From contig NW_024468563.1 of the NCBI RefSeq assembly GCF_001632365.1, positions 39,621-103,620 of the forward strand: a DNA stretch of 64,000 bases. Direction: 5' to 3'. The DNA comes from Laetiporus sulphureus 93-53 (lineage: Eukaryota > Basidiomycota > Agaricomycetes > Polyporales > Laetiporaceae). The translations under genes were made by a program, and so were the position numbers. Position 1 is the first letter of the stretch. Each line of letters begins with the position of its first letter. Shown piece after piece: positions 1 through 11,400 of this stretch. Under the pieces are notes generated by a model. It was not told where the DNA came from. It saw only the letters and a program-made list of their open reading frames with translations, and did not search any database.

Positions 1-1044
1 GAGCACGCCATTGTCGGTCGTGTTGCCCTCCTCGCAGAAGGCCTTCTTGATCTTGCGCCGCACGACGTCGGGCGCGTCGAGGAAGTCGATTTTCGAGTCG
101 GGGTCCGAAGAGGACATCTTGCCCCCGCCGAGGCCTGGTACCATCGGGTTCATGAGGTGTGCGCGCTTTGCGTAGCCGAGGCGCGGGAGGTAGAGCTCGG
201 CGAAGGTGAAGATCTTGCGCTATGGCGGGAAGCGCGTTATAGCCGCGGTTGGACAAGACGAGGTAGGAAGAGGCCACGTACCTGGTCGACACCGCCGAAC
301 TGGAAGTCGCAGCCAAGGTACTGCTCATCCAGCGCTTGCAGACCCGGGTAGAGCAGACCGCTCAGTAGCGGGCTCTCTACCTGCTTCACGACCTCCGCGC
401 CGGCCTTCTTGGCGTCATGCTCCGTGACGATCGCGCATAGTCGATAGTTGTCGAGGTTGTACTCCTTCGTGAGTTGGTAGGATGAGCCCTCGATGAAGCG
501 CAATTTGTTGATTGGAATGCCGAGCGATTTGAAGACGGTCAAGAGGACAAATTTGTAGAAATTTGTGCGGTAGGCGACGAGTTCGAGTGGTGCCTTGAGG
601 TTGTCGAGGAATGCATGAACGTCTGTTGGGAGGGTCAGTGCCATCGCCAACCATCAGTGGACCCGGTCGCAAGGTTCCGAGGTCTTCTCAAAATACAAAC
701 GCAAAGGCTACTCACCTGCTAGAAGGATTGTAACCTCAACTCCAGCTCGTAGGAAGTCAGCGATCTTCGTTAATGGCACGAAGTAGCCGATATGTGCTGC
801 GATGTCCAGAGATTCATGATCTGCATTACATGGAATGTCGTCGAAGCACACCTACGTCTGCCAGTTGGTGCCGTCCCTACCCAATCTTTGAGATACGATC
901 AATCCGTCAGTAAAAGCACGACTCACCCCAGTAGCATTTTGGTGTACGTCCTTCGTCGAGGATGGCCTTGATGGAATCCGCTCCAAAGACCTCCTGCAAT
1001 CTTCGAATGATGAGCGCGTACTTCTGCTCTGCCGTAGCAGCCAT
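1..1044 (-). CDS. TYS1: Tyrosyl-tRNA synthetase, cytosolic (3' end outside window)
   Basis: Class I aminoacyl-tRNA synthetase that charges tRNA-Tyr with tyrosine in the cytosol. The start is the ATG at 1044 ([15 protein letters not shown]), followed by the family's N-terminal helix. Exons by splice signal and phase are 1044-927, 876-856, 796-716, 622-282 and 219 to beyond 1. The class I HIGH-equivalent reads TGRPHIGY and is assembled across two introns. [30 protein letters not shown] and a [13 protein letters not shown] stretch (the KMSKS-equivalent, near 90-135) are diagnostic. Exon 2 is only 21 bases. The part seen covers the catalytic domain; the C-terminal anticodon-binding part lies outside. 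No damage is seen. Mitochondrial TyrRS is unlikely because the motif wording matches the eukaryotic cytosolic type. Confidence 0.95.
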
Positions 1045-1438
1045 AGCTAGGAGTGTTGGATGTGGTGAACGTTAATGAAACATGTTGCTCGAGCTTGAGA
1101 TGATTATTGCTTGACTCGGTGATCGATCAAAGCACGTGCTCCATTGATCCGTTTTCTCGGAGTGGTAGAAGTTGGAACTTACACCAGGCTCGAGGGAAAT
1201 AAATCATTTTCATTATATCAGTTACATAAAATGTGGGACGATCTCCAATACAAGATGTACAATGAACATCAGTGACGCGCAAATATTCGTGACAGTTTAC
1301 AAGAGCCGCATAAATATGTATAGGGAGAACACCGTGAGTCAGACGACGAGAAACTGTACCAATAAATCTTGACGACATGGCTTGCAATAGAGTCTTGCGT
1401 ACTGCAAGTAGAAATAGGAGACCCTTATTCGGAGGGTT

Positions 1439-4025
1439 TCAGGTAAGTTGAGATGTTGATGTATCTGCCATTGCAGGCCTGTTGAATCGCTCGTCTGGTA
1501 TGGTCTTTCCGTCCTCATCATGCGCCTCGTATTCTGCCTGAGAATCTTTGACAGTTTCGGTGCAGAAGGAATTGTACCATACTGAATATGTTGTGGTTTC
1601 AACGTGAGACATGTTACGGTGGTAAAAGCGGACTTACGCCGAATGGAGTCGAATATAGCGTCTTCTGGATTTGAAGAATATCGCGCCATTAGCTTATCAC
1701 AAGCAACAGCAATGTTGAAGTGTTCTCCGTCTGCCAAGGTTGTTTCAGAGGCTGAGCTTAACGATTCAGAGTCTAAATCTGGACCGGAGCATGATGAGCG
1801 ATTATAAATGATACAAGATATGTGTCTTGCCTTCTGAAACCAATGAGGCTGAAGGGTCACTGTATTCCAGGAATACAGACCCATCGATGTAACTGCCATA
1901 GAGTGCATCCTCTGAAAAATCGCGTGGCGCATAAGAGCAGTTGTCGTGACCTAGATCGCCACCGCTATGGAGACTGTGCGGGTCGTCTATACCGTCTTCG
2001 AGAACGTTATAACCGAAGCCTCCTTGATATTGAGGGCACTCGTTGCCTTCCACGGCGGCATTATAAATGGAGGTATCACTGGGATGCAACATCAGTTCAA
2101 GTAGATCCTGATCTATACGAGCAATGGATCAGCAATGTGAGTTTAGTCAAAAACAATATGCAGAGACTCACAGTCGTCGTCACCGGGATGATAACCACAA
2201 ATGTTGCTATCGACTGCGAAGACAGGTAGGGACGTCTGACTGGCAGTGAAAAGCTCGTCGGATAGCGAATTGTCCTCGAATACCTCCACAGCAGCTCCCG
2301 AATCACACCAGGGTGGGCCGAAGGATGGTACGTCAGTGTAATCAGTATCATCCGCCTTTCCAGCTCCCTCGTCTACACCAGAGATCATATTCCTCGTGAA
2401 TGTGTCCAGATGGTCCTCAGCGCCTTCGCCTGCAGATTGAGCCGCAATTGTTTCTTCTGAGATCATATCAGCATGATACTGCCAAAACATCTGAAGCATC
2501 TCATCGTCCAGAGTAGTGTGGTCCACAGCCAAATTGCTCTGGATTGCTGCTTCGAACGAAGTCGCTTCAGCCAACATGATTGCGGGCGGTGTCAATGACT
2601 CCATAAAGTCGCCATACGCATATTGGTCGTCGCATGACAAAATCGGAGGCATATTCAGGTTTTCTGCACCCCAGCAGCCGATAGCATCCGCAAAGATATC
2701 GCGCGCTATATCGGAAGGCATGAAGTCCAGTGGAGCAAGCGAAGTGATTGCGCTAGAGGCAAGGGCCGGCTCGATTACAAAGCCAGTGTCCATATCGGCA
2801 TTAGTCCGCTCAACCTGAGTCCACGACAACGAACAGCTTGTTGAGGGTCTTGTTGGCATGAGTGATACTCGAGCACGCTTGTTTGGTACCGAGGGAACAT
2901 CTGGAATTTGCGGGTCGCTTGCAGCATGGGACCGTTTCCGGTAGATATGCCCTCCGACAGTATTAAAGTCGCAGTCGAACGACGGGAGCATCGGCTGCTG
3001 GACTGGGCTGCTTTGAGGATGAGCAGCTTGCATATATCCTGAGGGTGCCTGGGCGCGAGTGCTAGAAGGGTTTGAGGAAACAGCGGGCGCGGCCTGCTCA
3101 GCGTGTGGACTGAGTGTGGATGTGCGCGCTGCAATCCGGAAATCATTTCGTCCCTTCTCTTTCTCCTTCGGTAATGCCCGGTCTTCATACATCTCCCAGG
3201 GTGCTGTATGGATGCACGTTGACAGCATGAGCCGTGAGATCATATTTTTATAAAAGGGGGAATGTTCTTACGGATATATCGCGGGATAGGGAAACCGTAC
3301 AATGCACAGGGGACACCAAACCTAGGCCATCCCTCCCAACCAGTGGGGTCATCCGGAGCTGAGTCCCCATAGTGCTGAGAAAGCGAGCACGTCAGAGATT
3401 GTTCACAGAGCTCAACTAATATCACTCACAAGACGGAACACGCGTTCCTCTCCAGCAGATAAGGCGCCAACAGTCACTAGGGACAGGTGGATTCCCGTCT
3501 ATATGACATATTTCATTTTCTGAATGTGAGATAGAAGGGGTACGTACGTAGCGCAATTCTTGTAGGTCGAGGGGCGCGACCTTCGAGTTCCTGAAGCCAT
3601 CGGAGCGATTTGCCCTCGCTCTCCATATTATGATGTGCTTCAGCCCTACTCGGCCTCGAGAGGTCCATTTCTTTGCGAGGGGGTGCATCCACTGGGCTGT
3701 TGTCAGCTACTTTGCTGAAGACACAGTAATAGACATACATTATTAGCCGCCATCGAAACGCCTTCATAGACTTTAACACCGGGCTTGGACAAGCAAGAGG
3801 CTTCATGGTCCTCCGCGATGACCTGGCAAACTGATGTTAATATATGAGCTTGAAAGTTGACACCGGCAGGAATAAATGGTGTACCCGATACCCGGCATCG
3901 GACAATCTCTTCTCAATCGCCACCTTGCATTTGTGGTGCTGTTTTATGGTATTTGTACCGGCACCAGGTTCGATCACATTCACGATGAGCGCGAACCCCT
4001 TAGGATATCGGCCTGAGGTATTCAT
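1439..4025 (-). CDS. Unrecognised nuclear-type protein, family member 1
   Basis: I do not recognise the family. Exon 1 (4025-3885, 47 codons) and exon 2 (3822-3739, 28 codons) both end in phase 0. They resemble exons 1 and 2 of the gene at 36884-40814 in sequence, length and phase (ALIVNVIEPG versus VLIVHMIDPR). A third exon carries HIIIWRARANRSDGF followed by VAPLDLQELRY. Near 3290-3370 lies DPTGWEGWPRFGVPCALYGF, the best family signature. The long exon at about 3240-2143 is low-complexity and acidic. It has basic clusters (YRKRS near 2940, NKRARV near 2870) that look like a split nuclear localisation signal. Toward the C-terminus is ACDKLMARYSSNPEDAIFDSI, which also has a counterpart in the other gene. 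The stop at 1439 is the least certain point because the last exons can be joined in more than one way. A transcriptional regulator is possible but is inference only. Confidence 0.5.
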
Positions 4026-5409
4026 GGCAATGTTGACTAGACCAGTAAGCTATGGAAGTAGACTGGGAGAATATGAGGATGCGGTTCACCGGGGATGTAC
4101 GCACATTTTATACGCGGCTACCGCGTCAGAGCACATATTGTCACTGTTTTCAGAAGTGAGACCGCATTCAGAGCCACCCGTTCACCATTCTGCCGTCCTA
4201 CCACACCAGTACCACGTTTTGCCTTCGACGTGTTTCACCCGGCAGGCGAGCGACTGCATCGCCTTACTGAAACAATCGCCTGATCGATCGGCGTAACGAC
4301 TGGTGGCGGTTGCTATGATTTGGATGCTTGATCACCCTTCGACGCCACTGGAGCATCGGATGTACTGTTCATTGCAACACGCTGAGCAGCTACACGTTCC
4401 CCCCGTCAAGCTACACGTTTTCCCAGCACCTACGCGTTGTCTATACGCCAACAGTGCGCCGAGATATCTAGCGCAATGGCTCCTGAACTTGGTTGTGCAA
4501 CCGGGACCGGTTCTGCCGAGAAGTATCACGGTCCTCTGGATGAGATATCGTTTGAGCGCCACATAGCTTCAATTGTCGCTACTAGAGACGCACCATTCCA
4601 TTTGGGTTCAGGCAAAGATTCTGCAAGAGGTGGTTCGTCTCTGTGCATCAGACGTACCATTTTCTGTGAATGTCAATTATTGAAGGGGAAGGCACGGACT
4701 TCTATACAGATACCCGGCGTTGAACCAGCTCAGATCTGAGTGATTGCGCCAGTGGAAGTTGGACCTTTGGGACCTGTCATACCAGCCAATGATGGCCTGT
4801 CAGCCTACAACCTGAAGGCACATAGATATTCAATATTTCATGGAAAGGCGCAGTATGCATCATAACTGTTGTAGGATGCTTCAACGAAGTCATCCAGTGG
4901 GTGCACGCCACACGGTATTGTAGAGTATCTACTAGAAATAAGTATTGAACCTGATCAGTTAGGCACCCAAAAGCTGTATGGGCTCCCTCAAGCCCGTGAG
5001 CATAGTGTTCAAATCGTTCCGACCTGATATGCTTCACGTCACGCTCGCGGGGGTTTGACCAAAGTGCCTCTGTGCCACATCCAATAGTAAATGTATATAA
5101 ATGCAATATGGACTTAAGCCGTTACTTTGAACTTGGATGCGTGAGCTGCACGGCGTACCGTGACGTTCTTGGACTCGAGTTCAAAGCCTGTACGCACTAC
5201 TTATGCTCAGCGTCAGCATCAACGTATTGCGTCCCGGAAATCTTCACCTATGTGTGCTGCAGCGTTGAGGTCTAAAACAGTCCCAGCGTCTCTGCATCGA
5301 GGATCCAGAGCCTAGCCTACTATTCAACTCGCTTGTATAAGCAGCTTCAAGTAGGTCCTGGGACTTTCTGGGAGCCAAGTAAGCGAGATACTTTCCTGAT
5401 GAGGGCCCG
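4026..5409. other. Intergenic, no gene recognised
   Basis: Between the divergent unknown gene (minus) and the left inverted-repeat arm. Short open frames on both strands (the longest about 110 codons, minus, 5106-4777) show no recognisable domain and no convincing chain of splice-compatible exons. Confidence 0.5.
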
Positions 5410-8400
5410 GGGACAGAATACCGAGGATCGCGCGGAGGCTTCGCAGAGGTACCACGTGTGAACGGGGCCCACTGAACCAAAGCCTCGAGGCAAGAAGAAC
5501 CTAGTACATATATGATCACGGCACGCTTGTGAGCCTCCTGTCTCGCTCGTTTCCTCCTCTGCATCTCTGTCTGTGATCGCGCTCTCGTCGACAACATGAG
5601 TGCTTTCGGCGAAGTGGTCGATCTAACCGCCAATATCGAATCAATTCTCAAACGGTATCCGTTCAGCATTGGCATATTTAGGGAGCTGCTCCAGAATTCC
5701 GACGACGCAGAAGCAAAGAAACAGGTATGGAATCATCGCAGACAGCGTAGGATGGCGATGTGACCTCGACACATACACAGATTTTCTTACTCGATACTCG
5801 CGTGCATCGTCACGATTCGATCATTGATCAGAGGCTATTGAGCCTACAAGGCCCTGCACTACTTGCTTACAATGACGCCACGTTCAGCGAGAGTGACTGG
5901 GAGTCGCTGCAGAACATCAATCGCTCGTCGAAGAAGATAAATACTGAGTATGTCGTTCTCAGACATCGCGCTTCAGCGTTCTTATCTCTTATCTTCAGTA
6001 AAATCGGAAAGTACGGAATCGGACTTCGCTCCGGCTATCATGTAAGTCAACGAGGCATCAGCTCTGTCGTTTAGCGGGCGATACTGATGCCTGTTAGGTC
6101 ACGGACAACCTTGAAGTTCTTTCTGGAGACTCCTTAGTCATCTTCGACCCGCATCGCCGCATCATCCCAGAAGGAGGCAAGAAATGGCCTCTCGTGGACA
6201 TACGTCAGAACTATCCCGACCAGCTATCGCCATTCGGGCACTTTCTGCCCGCGAACCTCAGCAATAATTTTGACAGTACAATTATACGGCTACCATTGCG
6301 TCAAGTCGAGAACAGGAGCCTGATCAGCTCCAAAGTCCCTGATATCAGCGAGATCGAACAGCTCATGGTGGAATTTGTTGAAAAAGAATTACCCATTGCT
6401 ATGCTCTTCCTCTCGCATATCACTCGCGTTGAGCTCATCATACTCGACGATGATGGCACAACTCGTGTGGTTGGCGAAGCGGACATTGAGCGGGAGCCCT
6501 CCGTTGCTCAGACTCTTAGCAGATCTGTTCAATTTACAGACAGCAGGGTCAACGTGCGTCGGTTCAATCATGAAGCCACGCAAAACGATTCGTACGATTG
6601 GCATATCCTGCATGCATCCTTCGCCGAGGAGGACTGCGTCAAAGCTCTCAAGGAGCGCTTAGGAGTAGATAGCGAATACGATGTTCTGGCCGATCTCAAA
6701 GCTGAGAAGCTGTGCCCGACGAGCGGTAGTCCCGTAGCGATTGCATTCCCACTCTCCCATCAAACATCGTCGGGGAGGTTATTCACATATCTTCCGCTAC
6801 CCTTGAACACAGGATTCCCCTGCCATATCCATGCGCTTTTCGCTCTCACGGATTCGAGAGATCATCTCCGGAACAGCGGAGAGGTCATTCTCGAACGAAG
6901 TCGCGATAGGTGCGTGTATCTCTCAACGTCGCCATCGAGTTGCACTGATATCGTTTTAGACTCCTCATCGAATGGAACCATGTCTTATTTCAAACCTTCA
7001 TTCCAAGAGCTTGGGCAGCTCTCCTGCAAAGTCTCGCCGATCGCGCAGACTTCACAGATGACATTTACTCAGCATGGCCGCCACCGCAGCATCAAGGTTA
7101 TAGTGGAGAATCTGTGTACTGGCAGGGACTTCCTGAACAGCTCCTCTCCACGGTGTTGCAGGAAAAACTTCGCGTTTGGCCTTTGAGACACTCAGAAACG
7201 GATGAAAAGCCAACCGTTTTTGCGGAAATGAATGAAATCCTCGTCGCTGAAGCCGCCGTGGAAGCGGAGTTGTTGCAAGCTCTCGCGAGGGCTAGACTCT
7301 CTATCATGCAACCTCCTACGTACATCGGCGACATGCTCAAGCATGAACAGGTTCGATGGCTGAGTCCACAAACTGCTCACGTCGAACTTCAGGTTAGTGG
7401 GTCGTTCCAAATCCATTGCATATACGTCGTGATGGTGCTGTCATTTAGGGACACACCCATGCCTTTCTTCCTCAACTCGACTGGCCGTCCAAAATGTCAA
7501 TCTTGAGCTATCTAACCTCGTCAGGAGACGCCTCGCTTCTATCCGAGATTCCATTCGTACCCACTGTCTCCAACGGCGAGGTTGCACTGACTTCCACGCT
7601 TGGAGCTCCACCTCGCACTCTTCTGGCCGAAGTAGAAACTAGTCTGTTTCAACATTACGACCCTGATGCAATTGCATTGCATCGACTTCCGAATGGTGTT
7701 GCAAAGATACTAGTGACGCATGGCGTCAGATCACTTAACGTCAGGTGCTTGAGTCATGTCCGAGTAGTTGACTATCTGCACAAGGTACTCCGCTCGATCT
7801 CCATGGAGTGGCTGACTCGATTCTGGAGCTGGATCCCTTCATGGAATAATGCAAATACGTTGCTGCGATCCATACTGTCAATGCCTCTTTTGCCGACATC
7901 CCAGAACCAATATCGAACGATTCAAGACGGTGCCTTTATGCAGCTCGAGCATAGAGAATGGCCATTAGAAACCGTTTTGACCTCGCTTGGGTTGGTCTTC
8001 CTGTCAACATCTTTCCCCGCTTCCGCGTTGCAATTCTTGAAAAGCAGCGCATCTCACACAATCAAGGATCCCCACGATGCGGGCGATCTTATGGACTCAT
8101 TAGACGTCGACGCAAAGCCCAAACTAAATGACGACGAGGCTAAAGTATTCCGCGAGCATGTCGCTTCATGCTTGTCAAGGACTGGGGACCTAACGAATGC
8201 GCAAAAAGCGACATTGCGCTCTTTGCCAATATACTGCATTTTGACCCCAGTCGAAAATCGTGAACGATGCGGGGTCGAACACATACTATCGGCAATACCT
8301 ACCAATGCTACAATTCATTGCATCGCCGGAGAAAGGCCATCAATTGTACCAAGGGTCTCTGGCGTTGTCTTTGTTCTGATAACCGACTCTGCTCGCCTGA

Positions 8401-11400
8401 TGGATCACATTGACTATCATGCTGCGAGAAATGTATTGAAAGAAGCAGACGTTGTAGAGCTCGCAATCGAGCATCTTTCTGAGCAAAGCCCACCGCTGCA
8501 GCTCGACTTCCTCCGCCGTCTTGCGGAGTCTCCTACCCTTCGTTCATACGACACACTCGAAAGATTGAAGGCTACGCGATTCATTGCGATGAATGCATCC
8601 AATGTATATCGAGCACCGCAGGATCTCGTCGACCCAAGCAGTGCTCTTGTCGACCTAGCTCTGTCCGGAGACTTCTGGCTACCATCTGATTGTCGCAATG
8701 ATACCTACCGCGAGATGATCAACTTGCTGCGGTCCATCGGTGTGCTTCAAAAGCAACTATCTGCTGAATTTGTTCAACGCCGCATCGCTCGGGTTGCTGT
8801 GGCTTACGATAATTCGCAAGACGATGCATCCAAAGTTGCCCTTCGGTTGCTTCAGATGTTGGAAGCGGAACGCTCTATCTGCATCGAGCTTTCCCGAAAT
8901 AGCTTCTCCCATCCAGCGTGGCTTCCTACCCAGCAAGGAAACAGATCTCCTACTGACTGCCGCGATCAGCGACATGAAGAACTATTTGACCGTGTCCTTC
9001 CAGTTGTTCGCATTCGCATCGAGAGTACCGCTCTGCGTGAATTCTTGGGATGGCACGCTCCGATATCGCTGTTGACGCTGAGGGATCAGTTTAATGCTTT
9101 GATATTGGAAGGAGACAAGATCTATGAGCTCCATCGTGTGATCCGCGAGTTCGGTCAGCGATTTCAGGAGATGAATGAAGCGTTCGTTCAGGAATTGAGA
9201 GCGCTCGTCTCTGAGCGGAAATGGGTGCCAATCTCGTCTGACCCACCCTGCATTGTGACCACGCTGGATGTGATGTTGTCATCAGACGTTGATCTCCCTG
9301 GACTCCACCGAGCCCCTCTAGACCTTATCAGCAGGGTAGGTGTGAAGGCGTTCCTGGAACGAATGGGCTGTCCGCAGGGGTGAGCTTCATGACAATGATT
9401 CATTCTTTTCTTCAAATAATGCTCATGACACCGCAGGCCGTCTAATGCTGCCATCTTGCGTAAGATTGATACGATTCCACGACATGAAATAGTGAACAAT
9501 CGGACCACCAAGGCTATAGTTCGACTTCTGGAAGCGTTGGAGTTCCAGAACTTGACCAGTGCTGAGTGGATCCGCGTTTGCCTTCCCGACGTTCAAGGGG
9601 TCATGCGTGATCGAAGTGAGCTTTTTTACGACGATCTTGGCACTCGAGCCCTGGAGGTAGAACTGCCTGAAAATCGATTCAAGACTCATAGACAAATCAG
9701 CGAAGTACTCGCGGACCAACTTGGAGTCACATTCCTCAGTACCATGGAACTCAATATCCTGGATCCCGATGAAGATGATATGCTAGAGGATCCAGTCACT
9801 CGTGTCAATGGCGTGCTTAGATCCTATTCCATTGATCAGGCATTCAACGAATTTCTGGCGAACGCAATGGATGCTAATGCCAAGAATATGACCCTTGTCC
9901 TGGACGAGAACACTTCGAATCTCAGGAACGCGGATTACTTGTCGTCACGCATGTCGCAATTCTGCGCAGGTCCGGCTTTGATCGTGCATAATGATGCGCT
10001 CTTCACGGACAAGGATTTCAAAGGAATTCGCAGCATTGGGCTAGGGGGGAAACAGGATAGCGATGGCGTCATCGGGAAGTTCGGGCTGGGTGCTCTCACT
10101 GTCTTTCATTTCACTGAGGTAATGTCATTCCGCGCTGGTGATGGATCAAGTCTGATAATCTACCAGTTGCCTATGATCGTATCCGGGAAATATGTGCTTT
10201 TCTTAGATCCAAGTCAAGCATATCTGCCGCCGAATGGCAGTGGAAAACGGCGTGCTTTGCGCATTCCTCTCTCAACTTTGCAGAGGTCAGTGTCGTTTCA
10301 TTAGAGTCAGAGTCGGCCCTCATTAACCATGGATTGATAGACAATATCCTGGCCACTTACAGAGGTTATATGAGCTACTGTCCTTCTCCGCAGATACAGA
10401 ATTTTACAATGGGGTGAGCTGCTACGATACCCATCGCCAGTGGAGAAAACTCACAGCATGCTGTTCAGAGCCTCTTTTGGCTTCCGCTCCGAACCGCATT
10501 GCAAGCGACTACCAGCCGACTATGGACTTCAGAGTTGAGTAGCAACACCGTCAAAAACATGATGAGTTCGTATGCATCGGTCGCACCTGAAGCGCTACTC
10601 TTCAATCATTTTGACCGGATATCGGCGTATTCCACACGATCGAAAAAATCGGATTTCTGGTCCGTCTCAGCCGAACGCGCAAGTGTCTGGCCCGTAGACG
10701 GTGATTACAAATGCGAGAGGGTCTCAATTACTCGTGAAGGCCCTCAACGCCACGTGAGCCGGCAAGAGTGGCACGTTGCTCAAGCAAGATCTACCTTGCA
10801 TGCGCTGCCAACTGAATTCCAGGAGCTGGCACCGAAGCATCGCATGAGAGATCTCAGAATCGGCCTCGCAGGCTTGAGCCAATGTATCTCAGGGACGTTA
10901 AAGCAGGATGCTCTAAATCACAAGTTCTTCTCTAATCTCCCTCTCCCCGTCCGCACATGCCTTTCGGTGCATATCCATGCATCATTCATCCTCGCCGACG
11001 ACCGGCGGTCCATCAGGTTTGATGACAATGGCCAAGCTATCCCGGAGGCGAGATATAATCATTACATCTTGTCGCAACTGATCCCTCCTTTGTACTGGTA
11101 CCTTCTGGAGGCCTGGCCGGGTGATCTGGACAACTTCGATATCTGGCCTGGTGCGACTCGTGGTGCTATGCGAAGCGAAGATGCACTGTCGACCATTCTC
11201 AGCCAAGCGTTCTACTCTGACCTCCCAGGTAGTGGGAGGAGAATGTGTCAACCTGCCATCGGAGGCGAGCGTATCAAATTCCAAGACTCATTGTTTGTGG
11301 ATAAGGAGCCTTTCGCGGACGAGGTTGCAGTGAAGAAGGTGCTTCTAGCTGTCAACAACCCTGCATTGGTGATCATCCCTCACAACATTACGAAGCGTGC

